Positions 49,686 to 58,770 of a DNA stretch of 64,000 nucleotides are shown here, piece by piece. A program made the translations under genes and the position numbers. Position 1 is the first letter of the stretch. Every line of letters starts with the position of its first letter. The stretch is taken from positions 1,240,001 to 1,304,000 of the forward strand of contig NZ_CP015106.1 in NCBI RefSeq assembly GCF_002214565.1. The letters are read 5' to 3'. The notes under the pieces were generated by a model that was not told where the DNA came from, made no database searches, and saw only the letters and a list, made by a program, of their open reading frames with translations. Source of the stretch: Thermococcus radiotolerans (GTDB lineage: Archaea > Methanobacteriota_B > Thermococci > Thermococcales > Thermococcaceae).

Positions 49686-51170
49686 TCACTTCTTCCCCAA
49701 AAAGTCGAACAGCGTCGCCTGCTTGCCCTTCTTCTTGGGTTTGTCTATCTTCTCCCCGCTTTCCTCGACGGCTTCCATTTCCTCCTCGGCCTTCTCAAGC
49801 TCCTCCTCGCTTATCTCTTCTTCGGCCTCTTCCTCGGCTTCTTCCTCTTCCGTGGGCTCAATTTCTTCTCCCTTCTCAGCGGCAACCCTCACGTGCTCCT
49901 CAAGCTCGCCGCGCTCCTTAAGCCTCTTCTCGATGTTCATGCTCTTGCCCCATATCGTTCTGGCCTTCTCCTTGTCCCCGACTATGAACTCGACCTCCTT
50001 GAGGTCAAGGTCGAGGTAGACGACGAAGTGCGCCGCCATGTCCGGGTTGTACTCGAATATTGCCTTCAGGACGTTGAGGGTCTCCAGGGCTTCGAGCTTC
50101 GCCATGTGCATCTCCTTCATTATCTTCTTGAGCACCGAGTCCCTCAGTCCCCTCTCCGCTTTGCTCTCCGTGAGGAGCTTTATGGTCTTGGGCGGGTAGA
50201 TCCTCACGAAGCCCTTCCGCTTCACACCAGCAACAGCAACCCCCGCGGTCATCATGTCCGTGGCGTACTTCCAGAGGCCGTAGTTTCCGGTTCTCTGCGC
50301 CCTGCCGAGATATATGTCCGCCCTGCTCAGAGCCTCGTAGGCCCTCGCTATGTCCTCGGGCTTGTAGTAGACGTAGGGAAGGTTCTCGTCTATCCACTGG
50401 AGGAGCTCGTGGGGGAACATATCAACGCCGAGAACGACCAGCTTGGCCTTCTTGGCGTTGTCAGTTGCGAAGAGCTGAGCCAAAGCCTGGAAGACGCTCT
50501 TTTCCGTGTCGCGGTAGGCGAGAACGTCGACGGCATCCTCTATCCCGCCGGACACAACCGTCTGGAGGTCGTTGATAGCGGCCCTCAGATCACCGTTGGC
50601 GCGCTTGGCTATCTCGTAGAGAACCTCCTTAGGAACCGTCAGGCCCTCCGCGTGGAGGATCCTCACGAGCCCCTTTATGATGTCCCTCTGGGTCAGGCGC
50701 TTGTACTCGACTATCTGGGCCTTGTTTCTTATCTCCCTCGGGACCTCCCAGTAGTGGTTGGCGCTCATGATTATCGGGTTTCTGGCCCGGTCTATCAGCT
50801 TAGCTATCTCCCTCGCCCCGCTCGGCTCCATGTTGTCGGCCTCATCGAGGAATATGAGCTTCCTCCTCTTCCCAAGGATGTCGAGGGTGTAGGCAGCCTG
50901 AACGTAGCGCTCAACCTTCTCGTATGTCCTCTCATCGCTGGCGTTGAGCTCGATTATTTCGAAGCCGTACTCTCTGGCTATGGCGTAGACCGTCGCCGTC
51001 TTACCTGTTCCCGGAGGACCTGCCAGAATCAGCGCCTTCTTCTTCGGCGGACTGCCCTGGAGCCACGCCTCTATCCATGCCTTCACCTGCCCCAGGGCCT
51101 TGATCTGGTTTATCAGCTCCCCCAGGCGTCTCGGCCGGTACTTCTCAACCCAAGGAACGTCCCGCGGCAT
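49686..51170 (-). CDS. rfcL: Replication factor C large subunit
   Basis: 494 residues; with RfcS loads the PCNA clamp. [18 protein letters not shown], Walker [18 protein letters not shown] near 48, Walker [11 protein letters not shown] near 107 and sensor [13 protein letters not shown] long acidic tail (about 420-475, mostly Glu) precedes the PCNA-interacting C-terminus [12 protein letters not shown]. The ATG at 51170 follows GTGAT by 4 bases; an ATG at 51176 is the alternative. It is coupled to rfcS, whose stop lies within the overlap. Confidence 0.96.
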   Translation of the reverse strand: MPRDVPWVEKYRPRRLGELINQIKALGQVKAWIEAWLQGSPPKKKALILAGPPGTGKTATVYAIAREYGFEIIELNASDERTYEKVERYVQAAYTLDILGKRRKLIFLDEADNMEPSGAREIAKLIDRARNPIIMSANHYWEVPREIRNKAQIVEYKRLTQRDIIKGLVRILHAEGLTVPKEVLYEIAKRANGDLRAAINDLQTVVSGGIEDAVDVLAYRDTEKSVFQALAQLFATDNAKKAKLVVLGVDMFPHELLQWIDENLPYVYYKPEDIARAYEALSRADIYLGRAQRTGNYGLWKYATDMMTAGVAVAGVKRKGFVRIYPPKTIKLLTESKAERGLRDSVLKKIMKEMHMAKLEALETLNVLKAIFEYNPDMAAHFVVYLDLDLKEVEFIVGDKEKARTIWGKSMNIEKRLKERGELEEHVRVAAEKGEEIEPTEEEEAEEEAEEEISEEELEKAEEEMEAVEESGEKIDKPKKKGKQATLFDFLGKK

Positions 51171-51175
51171 GGCCA

Positions 51176-52156
51176 TCACTTACCCATCAGGGTGAACTGG
51201 GCCAGCAGAGCCTCAAGCTGTATCATCTCGTTCGCTCCTTCCACGAGCCTGAAGTTGTACTCTCCGATCTTGTCGGCCAGGGCAACTTTCCTGTCCTCGG
51301 GTATGGTCAGGTTGAAGACCTCCTTGTGCATCTGGATGAGCACGTCCTCGCCGCTCAGGCCCTGCTTGAGGAGTATCTCCCTGAGCTTTTCCCTGGCCTT
51401 GAGGAAGTTGCCTTCCAGAGCCAGCTGCATCATCTGTCTGACGTCCTCCGGACGAGCTCTGCTGGCGACCAAGAAGACGTTCTCATCGGTTATCTTGGTG
51501 TCAAGGGCGGCAGCAGCCTGCAGGACGTTTATGGCCCTCCTGAGATCGCCCTCTGCAACGTAGAGGAGCGCCTGGAGTCCCTCCTCCGTCAGTTCGAGCC
51601 CCTCGTTCTCGGCTATGAGCTCTATACGCCTCGCTATGTCTTCGTCCCTCAGAGGTCTGAAGCGGAAGATGGCGCACCTCGACTGTATCGGCTCGATTAT
51701 CTTTGAGGAGTAGTTGCAGCTCAGGATGAAGCGGACGTTGTTCGAGAACATCTCCATCGTTCTCCTCAGCGCCTGCTGGGCATCTTGGGTCAAAGCGTCC
51801 GCCTCATCGAGGAAGATTATCTTGAAGCTCGCCCCGCCAATCGGCTTGGTTCTCGCGAACTCCTTAACCTTCTCGCGGATGACGTTTATTCCACGCTCGT
51901 CGCTCGCGTTCAGCTCAAGGAAGTTGTGTCTCCAGCCCTCGCCGAAGAGCTCCCTCGCGAGACACAGAGCGGCTGTGGTCTTTCCAACGCCCGGGGGTCC
52001 GGCAAACAGAAGGTGCGGCATGGAACCGGTTTTAACGTAGTGCTTGAGCCTCTTGACTATGTGATCCTGCCCGACCATGTCGTCGAGCTTTTGAGGCCTG
52101 TACTTCTCAACCCAAGGCTTCTCGAGGATTTTAACCTCCTTAACTTCCTCCGGCAT
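51176..52156 (-). CDS. rfcS: Replication factor C small subunit
   Basis: 326 residues, no intein. [20 protein letters not shown], Walker [18 protein letters not shown] near 56, Walker [24 protein letters not shown] motif [20 protein letters not shown] and [13 protein letters not shown]. Forms the RFC pentamer with RfcL. The ATG at 52156 follows GGTGATAGCT; the longer upstream frame runs through the promoter region. Divergent from the oxoamine synthase gene. Confidence 0.96.
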   Translation of the reverse strand: MPEEVKEVKILEKPWVEKYRPQKLDDMVGQDHIVKRLKHYVKTGSMPHLLFAGPPGVGKTTAALCLARELFGEGWRHNFLELNASDERGINVIREKVKEFARTKPIGGASFKIIFLDEADALTQDAQQALRRTMEMFSNNVRFILSCNYSSKIIEPIQSRCAIFRFRPLRDEDIARRIELIAENEGLELTEEGLQALLYVAEGDLRRAINVLQAAAALDTKITDENVFLVASRARPEDVRQMMQLALEGNFLKAREKLREILLKQGLSGEDVLIQMHKEVFNLTIPEDRKVALADKIGEYNFRLVEGANEMIQLEALLAQFTLMGK

Positions 52157-52221
52157 AGCTATCACCCTACCTAAAGGCTTATGAGCCTTTGAGGTATTAA
52201 GCCTTTTGCCATGTGCAAAAC

Positions 52222-52230
52222 TTTTATACC
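52222..52230 (+). promoter_or_regulatory. TATA box of the glycine C-acetyltransferase-like gene
   Basis: TTTTATACC lies 38 bases before the first base of the ATG at 52260, which follows GGTGGTTCTC. Confidence 0.6.
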
Positions 52231-52259
52231 TCGATGTCCAAGAATCACCGGTGGTTCTC

Positions 52260-53447
52260 ATGGCGAAGCTCGACTGGATTAGGGAAGAGCTCAAGGAGCT
52301 CAAGGAGAAAGGCCTTTACGTGACCATTAGAAAGCTTGAGAGCTCCCAGGGTCCCTGGGTCGTCGTTGACGGAAAGCGCGTTCTCAACATGTGTTCGAAC
52401 AACTACCTCGGCCTGGCCGCACATCCCAAGATAAAGGAGGCCGCTATAAGGGCAATCCTCGACTACGGCGTCGGTGCCGGAGCGGTAAGAACCATCGCCG
52501 GCACCATGGAGCTTCACGTGGAGCTCGAGGAGAAGCTCGCCAAGTTCAAGAAGAGAGAAGCTGCCATACTATTCCAGAGCGGCTACAACGCCAACCTCGG
52601 CGCTCTAAGTGCTCTACTCACCAAGAAGGACAACGGCGTGTTCATCAGCGAGGAGCTCAACCACGCGAGCATCATAGACGGAATGCGCCTCAGCGGTGCT
52701 CCAAAGGTCATCTACAAGCACCTCGATATGGAGGACCTCAAGAAGCGCCTCGAGGAGAACAAGGATAAGGAGAAGAAGATAATCGTCAGCGACGGTGTCT
52801 TCTCGATGGACGGTGACCTCGCGCCGGTCCCGGAGATGGCGGAGCTGGCAGAGCAGTACGATGCCATGCTCTACATAGACGACGCCCACGGTGAGGGTGT
52901 CCTCGGAGACAGTGGAAGGGGTATAGTCGACCACTTCAAGCTCCACGACAAGGTTGACTTCGAGATGGGTACGCTGAGCAAGGCCTTCGGTGTCATCGGC
53001 GGCTACGTCGCCGGACCGGAGGAGGCCATCGAGTACCTCAGGCAGAGGGGAAGGCCGTTCCTCTTCTCAAGCGCCCCGAACCCGCCTGACGTTGCGGCGG
53101 CCATTGCAGCCGTCGAGATACTCCAAAAGAGCGACGAGCTCGTCAGGAAGCTCTGGGACAACACCCACTTCCTCCAGAACGGGTTGAGGGACCTCGGCTA
53201 CGACCTCGGCAACACCAAGCACCCGATAACCCCGGTCATGCTCTACGACGAAAAGACCGCACAGGAGTTCTCAAGGAGGCTCTACGACGAGTACAACATC
53301 TTCGCCCAGGCAATAGTCTACCCGACCGTCCCGCTCGGAACTGCTCGCATAAGGCTTGAGCCCTCCGCGGCCCACAGCAAGGAGGACCTCCAGTACGTTC
53401 TGGATGCCTTCGAGGACCTCGGAAAGAAGACCGGCTTCCTGAAGTGA
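52260..53447 (+). CDS. kbl: Alpha-oxoamine synthase, glycine C-acetyltransferase (2-amino-3-ketobutyrate CoA ligase)
   Basis: 395 residues, PLP enzyme. [85 protein letters not shown] (the PLP Lys is in SKAFG) and [14 protein letters not shown] all agree with KBL. It cleaves 2-amino-3-ketobutyrate from threonine dehydrogenase to glycine and acetyl-CoA. The related 8-amino-7-oxononanoate and serine palmitoyl transferases share the fold and cannot be fully excluded. No threonine dehydrogenase gene is adjacent. The gene is strongly codon-biased with a good promoter, suggesting high expression. Confidence 0.88.
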   Translation: MAKLDWIREELKELKEKGLYVTIRKLESSQGPWVVVDGKRVLNMCSNNYLGLAAHPKIKEAAIRAILDYGVGAGAVRTIAGTMELHVELEEKLAKFKKREAAILFQSGYNANLGALSALLTKKDNGVFISEELNHASIIDGMRLSGAPKVIYKHLDMEDLKKRLEENKDKEKKIIVSDGVFSMDGDLAPVPEMAELAEQYDAMLYIDDAHGEGVLGDSGRGIVDHFKLHDKVDFEMGTLSKAFGVIGGYVAGPEEAIEYLRQRGRPFLFSSAPNPPDVAAAIAAVEILQKSDELVRKLWDNTHFLQNGLRDLGYDLGNTKHPITPVMLYDEKTAQEFSRRLYDEYNIFAQAIVYPTVPLGTARIRLEPSAAHSKEDLQYVLDAFEDLGKKTGFLK

Positions 53448-53631
53448 TCCGGGCCCTTCAATTTTCACATTTTTCATCAAAACCGGTTCTTTGTTCGAAC
53501 ATTATCTCCGATTCATGTTAAAAATTAGAACTTACGGTGTCCAATTACTTCGAAGCACCACCGAAAAATATAATTTATTGGAGAGAAGACAACATGTTAG
53601 GGAATAACCGGGTTATCAGCGGTGGTGGCCG

Positions 53632-54444
53632 ATGTCGATAATCATCGCGGTGCTCGCGGAGGCTGCATTCATAGGCCTGTTCCTCATAACCGTCGGCCAC
53701 AGAAAACGGTTCATCTCACACTACCCGGAGCTTAAGCGGTTCTACGACTACGCGATGCTCTCCTTCTTTGTGGGCGCCCTTGGCAAGTCCGTTTTCCTGC
53801 TCCTCGACCTCAGGAGCAACAACCTCATTCTCATGACCCCTGAGCAGGTGGACTTGGTGAACTCGATAGGCAACCTTCTGGCCCTCCTGGCCGCGGTAAT
53901 CTTCATCGCGGGATGGTGGAGCCTCCTCACAGTCCTCATGGAGAGGTACGAACTCATTCCGGTTATAGAATTTGCAGGAAAAGAAGAGCAGGAGTCCCTC
54001 AAGCCCGGACTGTACCTGTGCAACCTTCCCAACTGCTACCCAGTGATAGAGAGGCTCCTTCGCGGAAGGGCAGGGCTCATAGTGTCCAGGCATCCCCCGG
54101 AAGTCATCAGGGAGCATCTGAACATCGAAAAGACCCCTGTACTGTGGCTGACCACGGTCAGGGACAGAAACGCCGTTTCCCCCACGCGCTTGGAGTTCCT
54201 CCTCCAGGCGATGGTTGACTTCATGAGAAAGACAGACAATCCGAAGATAATCTTCCTCGATGGGGTCGAGTACCTCATCCTCGAGAACGGTTTCGCCCCG
54301 GTCTTCAAGTTCCTCACGACCCTGAAGGACTACACAACCATCTACAACACCGTGGTGATAGTCCCCATTGACGCGAAAAGCCTTGACGAGAAGACCGTGA
54401 ACCTCATGTACCGAGAGTTCGAGCGGATGAAGCCCCAGCCCTAA
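53632..54444 (+). CDS. DUF835 membrane protein
   Basis: 270 residues. Three N-terminal membrane segments (about 3-21, 40-60 and 80-105) carry a cytoplasmic DUF835 domain (about 120-270), whose marks are GLIVSRHPPEVIRE, IIFLDGVEYLILENGFAPVF, KFLTTLKDYT and IVPIDAKSLDEKTVNLM. DUF835 proteins are numerous in Thermococcales and related archaea; some are next to sensor or chemotaxis-like genes, but the function is open. It has its own promoter (AATATAATTTATTG near 53567), and its 3' end meets endA with a 4-base overlap. Confidence 0.8.
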   Translation: MSIIIAVLAEAAFIGLFLITVGHRKRFISHYPELKRFYDYAMLSFFVGALGKSVFLLLDLRSNNLILMTPEQVDLVNSIGNLLALLAAVIFIAGWWSLLTVLMERYELIPVIEFAGKEEQESLKPGLYLCNLPNCYPVIERLLRGRAGLIVSRHPPEVIREHLNIEKTPVLWLTTVRDRNAVSPTRLEFLLQAMVDFMRKTDNPKIIFLDGVEYLILENGFAPVFKFLTTLKDYTTIYNTVVIVPIDAKSLDEKTVNLMYREFERMKPQP

Positions 54445-54971
54445 AACTTCACCCACTCTATCTTGTAGTACACCACGTCGTTGTCCTCGTCGACGACGGC
54501 CATCACCATGTTCTTTCTGACGCCGTGGGCGACCCTCACGCGGGCGGTGATGTCGTTCGGGGAAAAGCGGAGGTTCTCGGGAACCACCCATATCAGCCAC
54601 TGGGAATGCTCGTCCATTCCGCGCCTGTAAACGCGAAAGTGGGAGCCGAACTTTAGGGCAGACTTAACTGTGTAGCCCCTGTCACGCAGGTCGGTGTAGA
54701 CGAGGAGCTTTATGTCGAACTGGTCGTCGCGCTTCCTTCCGAGCTCGACCAGTTCCTTGAAAGAAAGCTCCCTTTCGCCATCAAAAACCCTTATCTTGCC
54801 CTTCTCCATCAGGTAGGCAGCTTCTATGAGCGAGAGAAAGAGCTTTCCGTTCACGACCTCGCCGAAATACCTCTTGTTGTAGAACTGGTTTATCGCCTTT
54901 TCGCGCTCGCTGAAGACCCTGTCCCCGCTGAGCTGAAAGACTATCGGCTCCTTCAATTCCTCCCACCCCAC
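54441..54971 (-). CDS. endA: tRNA-splicing endonuclease EndA
   Basis: 176 residues, homodimeric archaeal form. Catalytic Tyr in SHFRVYRRG, His in DEHSQWLIWVV and Lys in GVRKNMVMAVV; the C-terminus DDVVYYKIEWVKF-like NDVVYYKIEWVKF is the dimer strand. It cuts bulge-helix-bulge structures in pre-tRNA and pre-rRNA, such as the one around 16S in this window. It overlaps the 3' end of rimI by 19 bases, so the two are cotranscribed. Confidence 0.94.
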   Translation of the reverse strand: MGWEELKEPIVFQLSGDRVFSEREKAINQFYNKRYFGEVVNGKLFLSLIEAAYLMEKGKIRVFDGERELSFKELVELGRKRDDQFDIKLLVYTDLRDRGYTVKSALKFGSHFRVYRRGMDEHSQWLIWVVPENLRFSPNDITARVRVAHGVRKNMVMAVVDEDNDVVYYKIEWVKF

Positions 54972-55456
54972 TCGTCGGCAGGCATCAGCATGTAGTAGGC
55001 ATCCTCGCCGTCGGCGTAGTAGCCGATTATGCGCTTGATGCGCTTGAAACCGAAGCGCTCGTAGAGCCTTATGGCCTTTTCGTTGCTCACGCGAACCTCC
55101 AGACCGATGTAGCGGGCGCCCTTCTTTATGAGTCTTTCGATGACCTCGCTCAGCAGGGCCGAACCAATGCCGCTGCCCCTGTACTCGGGGTCAACGGCGA
55201 TGCTCATTATATGCCCCTCCAGGTCGGGACGGAGATAGGCCATCACGTAGCCGATGACCCTCCCGCGGTACTCGGCCACTAGGAAAGTATCGGGGTTGTT
55301 CTCGAGGAAGACCAGAAAAACGCCACGCGGGTACTGCTCCCGGAACGAGAGCCGCTCTATCCTGACGACGTCGGGTATGTCGAACAGCTTCGCAGGCCTT
55401 ATAACGACCATCGCCAGGGGAATCCTCCCACCGGCTTCCCTCACGGACACGCTCAT
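54953..55456 (-). CDS. rimI: Ribosomal protein alanine N-acetyltransferase RimI / archaeal NAT
   Basis: 167 residues, GNAT fold. RPAKLFDIPDVVRIERLSF, VAEYRGRVIGYVMAYLRP, IMSIAVDPEYRGSGIGSALL (acetyl-CoA site RGSGIG) and NEKAIRLYERFGFKRIK. Archaeal members acetylate protein N-termini broadly. The ATG at 55456 is close to the transcription start predicted from the TATA box (CTTAAAAGC, 55478-55486 minus), giving a leaderless mRNA; an internal ATG 15 codons on, after GGTGGGAGG, is the alternative. Confidence 0.88.
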   Translation of the reverse strand: MSVSVREAGGRIPLAMVVIRPAKLFDIPDVVRIERLSFREQYPRGVFLVFLENNPDTFLVAEYRGRVIGYVMAYLRPDLEGHIMSIAVDPEYRGSGIGSALLSEVIERLIKKGARYIGLEVRVSNEKAIRLYERFGFKRIKRIIGYYADGEDAYYMLMPADEWGGRN

Positions 55457-55478
55457 GTTATAGACTACGCGCCAAAGC

Positions 55479-55486
55479 TTTTAAGA
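55479..55486. promoter_or_regulatory. Shared A/T-rich promoter between rimI and C/D sRNA 2
   Basis: The sequence CTTTTAAG (55478-55485) is nearly palindromic and can serve as TATA box on both strands: toward rimI (minus) and toward the sRNA at 55514 (plus). Confidence 0.4.
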
Positions 55487-55513
55487 CTTGAGGAAGACTT
55501 CATCCGGGGTGGC

Positions 55514-55580
55514 CACCCCGCGTGATGAGCACTCTCGAACCTGACGGCGGGATGATGACCGGATTCCTGGCTGATTCTCC
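55514..55580 (+). ncRNA. C/D box sRNA 2 (2'-O-methylation guide)
   Basis: Canonical layout: C GTGATGA (55522-55528), 12-nt guide, D' CTGA (55541-55544), 7-nt spacer, C' ATGATGA (55552-55558), 12-nt guide, D CTGA (55571-55574). The D guide shares CGGATTCCTG with the antisense of 23S rRNA at 35276-35285, a 10-bp duplex that includes the N+5 position; the predicted methylated residue is the rRNA G at 35282 (minus strand). The D' guide GCACTCTCGAAC has no good rRNA target in the window. It lies between rimI and herA, upstream of the herA TATA box. Confidence 0.85.
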
Positions 55581-55643
55581 CCCCCTACTTTCCGGAGTAA
55601 AGTTTAAAGCCCCCGAAAACCAAGTCAACCGATAGGTGATGTT

Positions 55644-57413
55644 ATGCGCATAGCCGAAGACCTTAACAACCCGGTTGGAATCGTGACTGGTGAAGCCACG
55701 GTTAACTCCTTCCAGTTCTACGCTCATCCCGATAGCGACCTCAAGTTTGGAGACTTCGTCGTTGCAAGGCTGTGCAAAGAGGCGAAGGACAGGAACTGCC
55801 GGTGGGGCGACGACGTTGAGTGGGTGATAGGCACCATCAGAGGGATTAAAAACATCAACTGGCTCCTCAGCGAGGGGAAGAGCACTTTCGCGAGCCTTGA
55901 CCTAGATCTGAGGGAGTACGGAGAGAGCATAGGCGAGAACGAGGCACTGATAGTCACCGTTCATGTGCTGGGGAGAATAGAGTTTAGAGGCGACAGGGCC
56001 GAGATAGTCCCCAACCGCGTCCCGGTTCCCAACGGAAACAAGGTCTACATAGCCAGCTCCGACCTCCTCAGGGCGATCTACTACGGTGGGGAGGGCTTCA
56101 TTGAGGTGGGAACCCTGCTCCTGAGGGACGACGTGCCGATATACCTCAACGCCAACGAGCTGGTTTCGAGGCACTTCGCGGTTTTAGCCGTTACCGGAGC
56201 GGGCAAGAGCAACACCGTTTCGGTCATGCTCTGGAAGATGGTGGAGGATCTCAGAGGAACGGTCGTCGTCCTCGACCCCCACGGCGATTACATGCGCCTG
56301 AGCCTCCCCAACACGGGCACAAAGTACGTCAACCTCATCGAGGCGAGAATCCAGCCCGAGACGATGGACGGCGAGGAACTGGCTGACCTAATGGAGATAC
56401 AGAGCAACGCAACCATACAGCGCTCCTACCTGCTGCGAGCCTGGGACACCGTTCTCCACGAGAACCCAAACCTTGGTGGGAGGGAGATAGTCAAGGCCGT
56501 CCTCGACCTGCTCCAGAACTGGGTGGCCAACGCTGGGGGGAGCTACTGGGACCCCCACGCAAACAAGTACCGCGACCTCGGCGAGATAAAGGCAACCGAG
56601 AGGGAAACGATAACGAGGCTCACGATGAAGATATCCCGCTTCCTGAGGAACTACGGCCATCTGCTCTCCGGGGAGGACATAGTGGCATCCGTCAGGGCGG
56701 GAATGGTAAACGTCATAGACCTCGGCCCCCTGGACGAGGGCCAGATGAAGTTGGTAGCTGCGAAGCTCCTCGAAAAGATGTTCGAAACCAGGATGGACTA
56801 CGAGAAGGCCAGGAAGAGGCTCGAATACCTCAAGAGAAAGTACGGAAGCAGAATCTCGGCCGTTTCGGAAGAGGTGGAGGAGCTTGAGAAGTTCATCCGC
56901 TCTGTCGAGGCGAGCTATCCGGCCCTCTCGGAACCTATACTCATAATAGTAGAAGAGGCCCACATCTTCGCACCCCACGGCGAGAAGGGTGGAACCGTGA
57001 GGATACTTGGAAGGATAGCCAGGGAGGGCAGGAAGTTCGGAGTCGGCATGGGGCTCGTATCCCAGAGGCCGAGCAGGCTCAACGAGGACGTGCTGAGCCA
57101 GACGAACACGAAAATCATAATGCGCATCGTGAACCCGAACGACCAGAACTACGTTATAAAAGCCAGCGAACAGCTGAGCGGGGAGCTGATGGGGGACATA
57201 GCCGGCCTCGGCAAGGGCGAGGCGGTGATAGTTGGCCAGGCCATAAGCCTGCCGGCGCTGGTGAAGGTCTACAACTTCAAGGCCCTCGGCGGTGACTACG
57301 GGGGCGAGGACATAGGCGTCGTGAGGCGCTGGAGGGAAAGGGCGGAGCGCGAGAGGGCAGAGGAGAAGAAGGAGGAGCTCTACGAGGAGGAGGGCATAGA
57401 GCTGGACTTCTGA
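55644..57413 (+). CDS. herA: HerA DNA translocase/helicase
   Basis: 589 residues; hexameric FtsK/HerA-type ATPase that works with the NurA nuclease in resection of DNA ends. N-terminal HAS-barrel domain ([27 protein letters not shown]), Walker [17 protein letters not shown] near residue 185, Walker [14 protein letters not shown] near 433, then [23 protein letters not shown] and the arginine finger region [22 protein letters not shown]-like AGTTTAAAG near 55601. First gene of herA-mre11-rad50-nurA. Confidence 0.96.
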   Translation: MRIAEDLNNPVGIVTGEATVNSFQFYAHPDSDLKFGDFVVARLCKEAKDRNCRWGDDVEWVIGTIRGIKNINWLLSEGKSTFASLDLDLREYGESIGENEALIVTVHVLGRIEFRGDRAEIVPNRVPVPNGNKVYIASSDLLRAIYYGGEGFIEVGTLLLRDDVPIYLNANELVSRHFAVLAVTGAGKSNTVSVMLWKMVEDLRGTVVVLDPHGDYMRLSLPNTGTKYVNLIEARIQPETMDGEELADLMEIQSNATIQRSYLLRAWDTVLHENPNLGGREIVKAVLDLLQNWVANAGGSYWDPHANKYRDLGEIKATERETITRLTMKISRFLRNYGHLLSGEDIVASVRAGMVNVIDLGPLDEGQMKLVAAKLLEKMFETRMDYEKARKRLEYLKRKYGSRISAVSEEVEELEKFIRSVEASYPALSEPILIIVEEAHIFAPHGEKGGTVRILGRIAREGRKFGVGMGLVSQRPSRLNEDVLSQTNTKIIMRIVNPNDQNYVIKASEQLSGELMGDIAGLGKGEAVIVGQAISLPALVKVYNFKALGGDYGGEDIGVVRRWRERAERERAEEKKEELYEEEGIELDF

Positions 57414-57423
57414 GGTGTTTCAT

Positions 57424-58770
57424 ATGAAGTTCGCCCACATGGCCGATGTCCACCTCGGCTTCGAGCAGTACCGCCTTCCCTACCGCGCCGAGGAATTTGC
57501 CCAGGCTTTCAGGGAGGCAATGGAAAGGGCTGTAGGGGAGGAAGTGGACTTCATTCTCATAGCCGGCGACCTGTTCCACTCAAGCCGGCCCAGTCCAGAA
57601 ACCATAAAGACCGCGATAGAGGTACTGGAAAAGCCGAGGGAAGCCGGAATTCCCGTCTTTGCGATAGAGGGAAACCACGACAGAACGCAGAGGAAGGTCT
57701 CCGCGTACCATCTCCTCGAGGGGCTCGGTCTGCTCCACCTCGTCGGTCTGAGGGACGAGAAGGTTGAGAATGAATACCTGACGAGCGAGAGGCTTGGGGG
57801 CAAATACCTCGTTAAGGGCGTCTTTGAGAGGGGTGGGAAGACCGTCGAGATTCACGGGCTGAAGTACATGAGCGCCGCCTGGCTTGAGCGCAACCATCTG
57901 GAGGAAATCTTCAAGCCGGAGGGAGACGCCATCTTGATGCTCCATCAGGGGATAAAGGAGCTCATAGAGAAGATGATGGGGGTAATCCCCGAGAGCCAGC
58001 GCGACTACTTCGAGCTGAGGATGGAAGACCTGCCAAAGGGCTACGTCTACTACGCGCTCGGCCACATCCACAGGGAGTTCGTCACGAGCTACGACATAGG
58101 GACGCTGGTCTATCCTGGATCGCTCCAGCGATGGGACTTCGGGGACTACGAGCTCAGGTACCGTTGGAACGGGAGGAGCTTCACCCCGGAAGCCGGCACG
58201 AGGAAGGGCTTCTACATAGTCGAGGACTGGAAGCCCAGGTTTATCGAGCTGAACGTGAGGCCCTTCATAGACATTAAAATGAAAGCCGACGAGGAAACCG
58301 CCAAGAGGGAACTGAAGCGCCTTAGGAGCAAGATACCAAGAGAAGCCTTCGTAAGGCTCGACCTGCGCTGGGAAAAGCCCTACGACGTTTCCCACTTCCA
58401 GGAGATTCTGGAGGTTAAGTACCTCTACCTGAGAACGCGCTTCGAGAGGAGGCTGAAAACTGCCGCCGGCGGAGAGGTGCCCAAGCCGGCTGAGTACTTC
58501 ACCCCAGCGGAGCTAAGGGCGATAGAGCTGACCGGTGAGAAGAAGTTCGAGGCCCTCGATGCCGTCGTCGAGCTGTTCCTGGGCGAGTGGGAAGGGAAGA
58601 AGCCGGAAGAGCCGGGAGAGGAGAAGCGCGAAGAGCCCGCCCCGGCCAAGGAGGAAAAACCCCTGAAGAAAGAGAGGAAGCCCGAAAAGGCCCAGAAGGC
58701 GAAGAGACCCAGGCCAAAGGGCAAGCCGACGAGCATTCTCGCCTGGATCGGTGGTGGAGATGAAGATTGA
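57424..58770 (+). CDS. mre11: DNA double-strand break repair nuclease Mre11
   Basis: 448 residues. Phosphoesterase motifs: FAHMADVHLGF (motif I), LIAGDLFHSSRPS, AIEGNHDRTQRK, MLHQGIK and YYALGHIHREFV. A capping domain follows, then a Rad50-binding part and a highly charged Lys/Glu/Pro tail (about 395-440), ending [12 protein letters not shown]. The ATG at 57424, 10 bases after the herA stop, follows GAGGTG; a GTG 3 codons upstream is in the ribosome binding site. The 3' end overlaps rad50 by 11 bases. Confidence 0.96.
   Translation: MKFAHMADVHLGFEQYRLPYRAEEFAQAFREAMERAVGEEVDFILIAGDLFHSSRPSPETIKTAIEVLEKPREAGIPVFAIEGNHDRTQRKVSAYHLLEGLGLLHLVGLRDEKVENEYLTSERLGGKYLVKGVFERGGKTVEIHGLKYMSAAWLERNHLEEIFKPEGDAILMLHQGIKELIEKMMGVIPESQRDYFELRMEDLPKGYVYYALGHIHREFVTSYDIGTLVYPGSLQRWDFGDYELRYRWNGRSFTPEAGTRKGFYIVEDWKPRFIELNVRPFIDIKMKADEETAKRELKRLRSKIPREAFVRLDLRWEKPYDVSHFQEILEVKYLYLRTRFERRLKTAAGGEVPKPAEYFTPAELRAIELTGEKKFEALDAVVELFLGEWEGKKPEEPGEEKREEPAPAKEEKPLKKERKPEKAQKAKRPRPKGKPTSILAWIGGGDED

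Noticed and set aside
49893-51563. Plus-strand open frame of 556 codons
   Set aside because: Antisense to rfcL and rfcS, with protein content (Leu/Val/Arg/His rich) typical of shadows in GC-rich genes.
53492-53501. TGTTCGAACA palindrome as a SurR site
   Set aside because: The spacing is GTTn2AAC, not GTTn3AAC, and it lies about 65 bases before the TATA box of the DUF835 gene.
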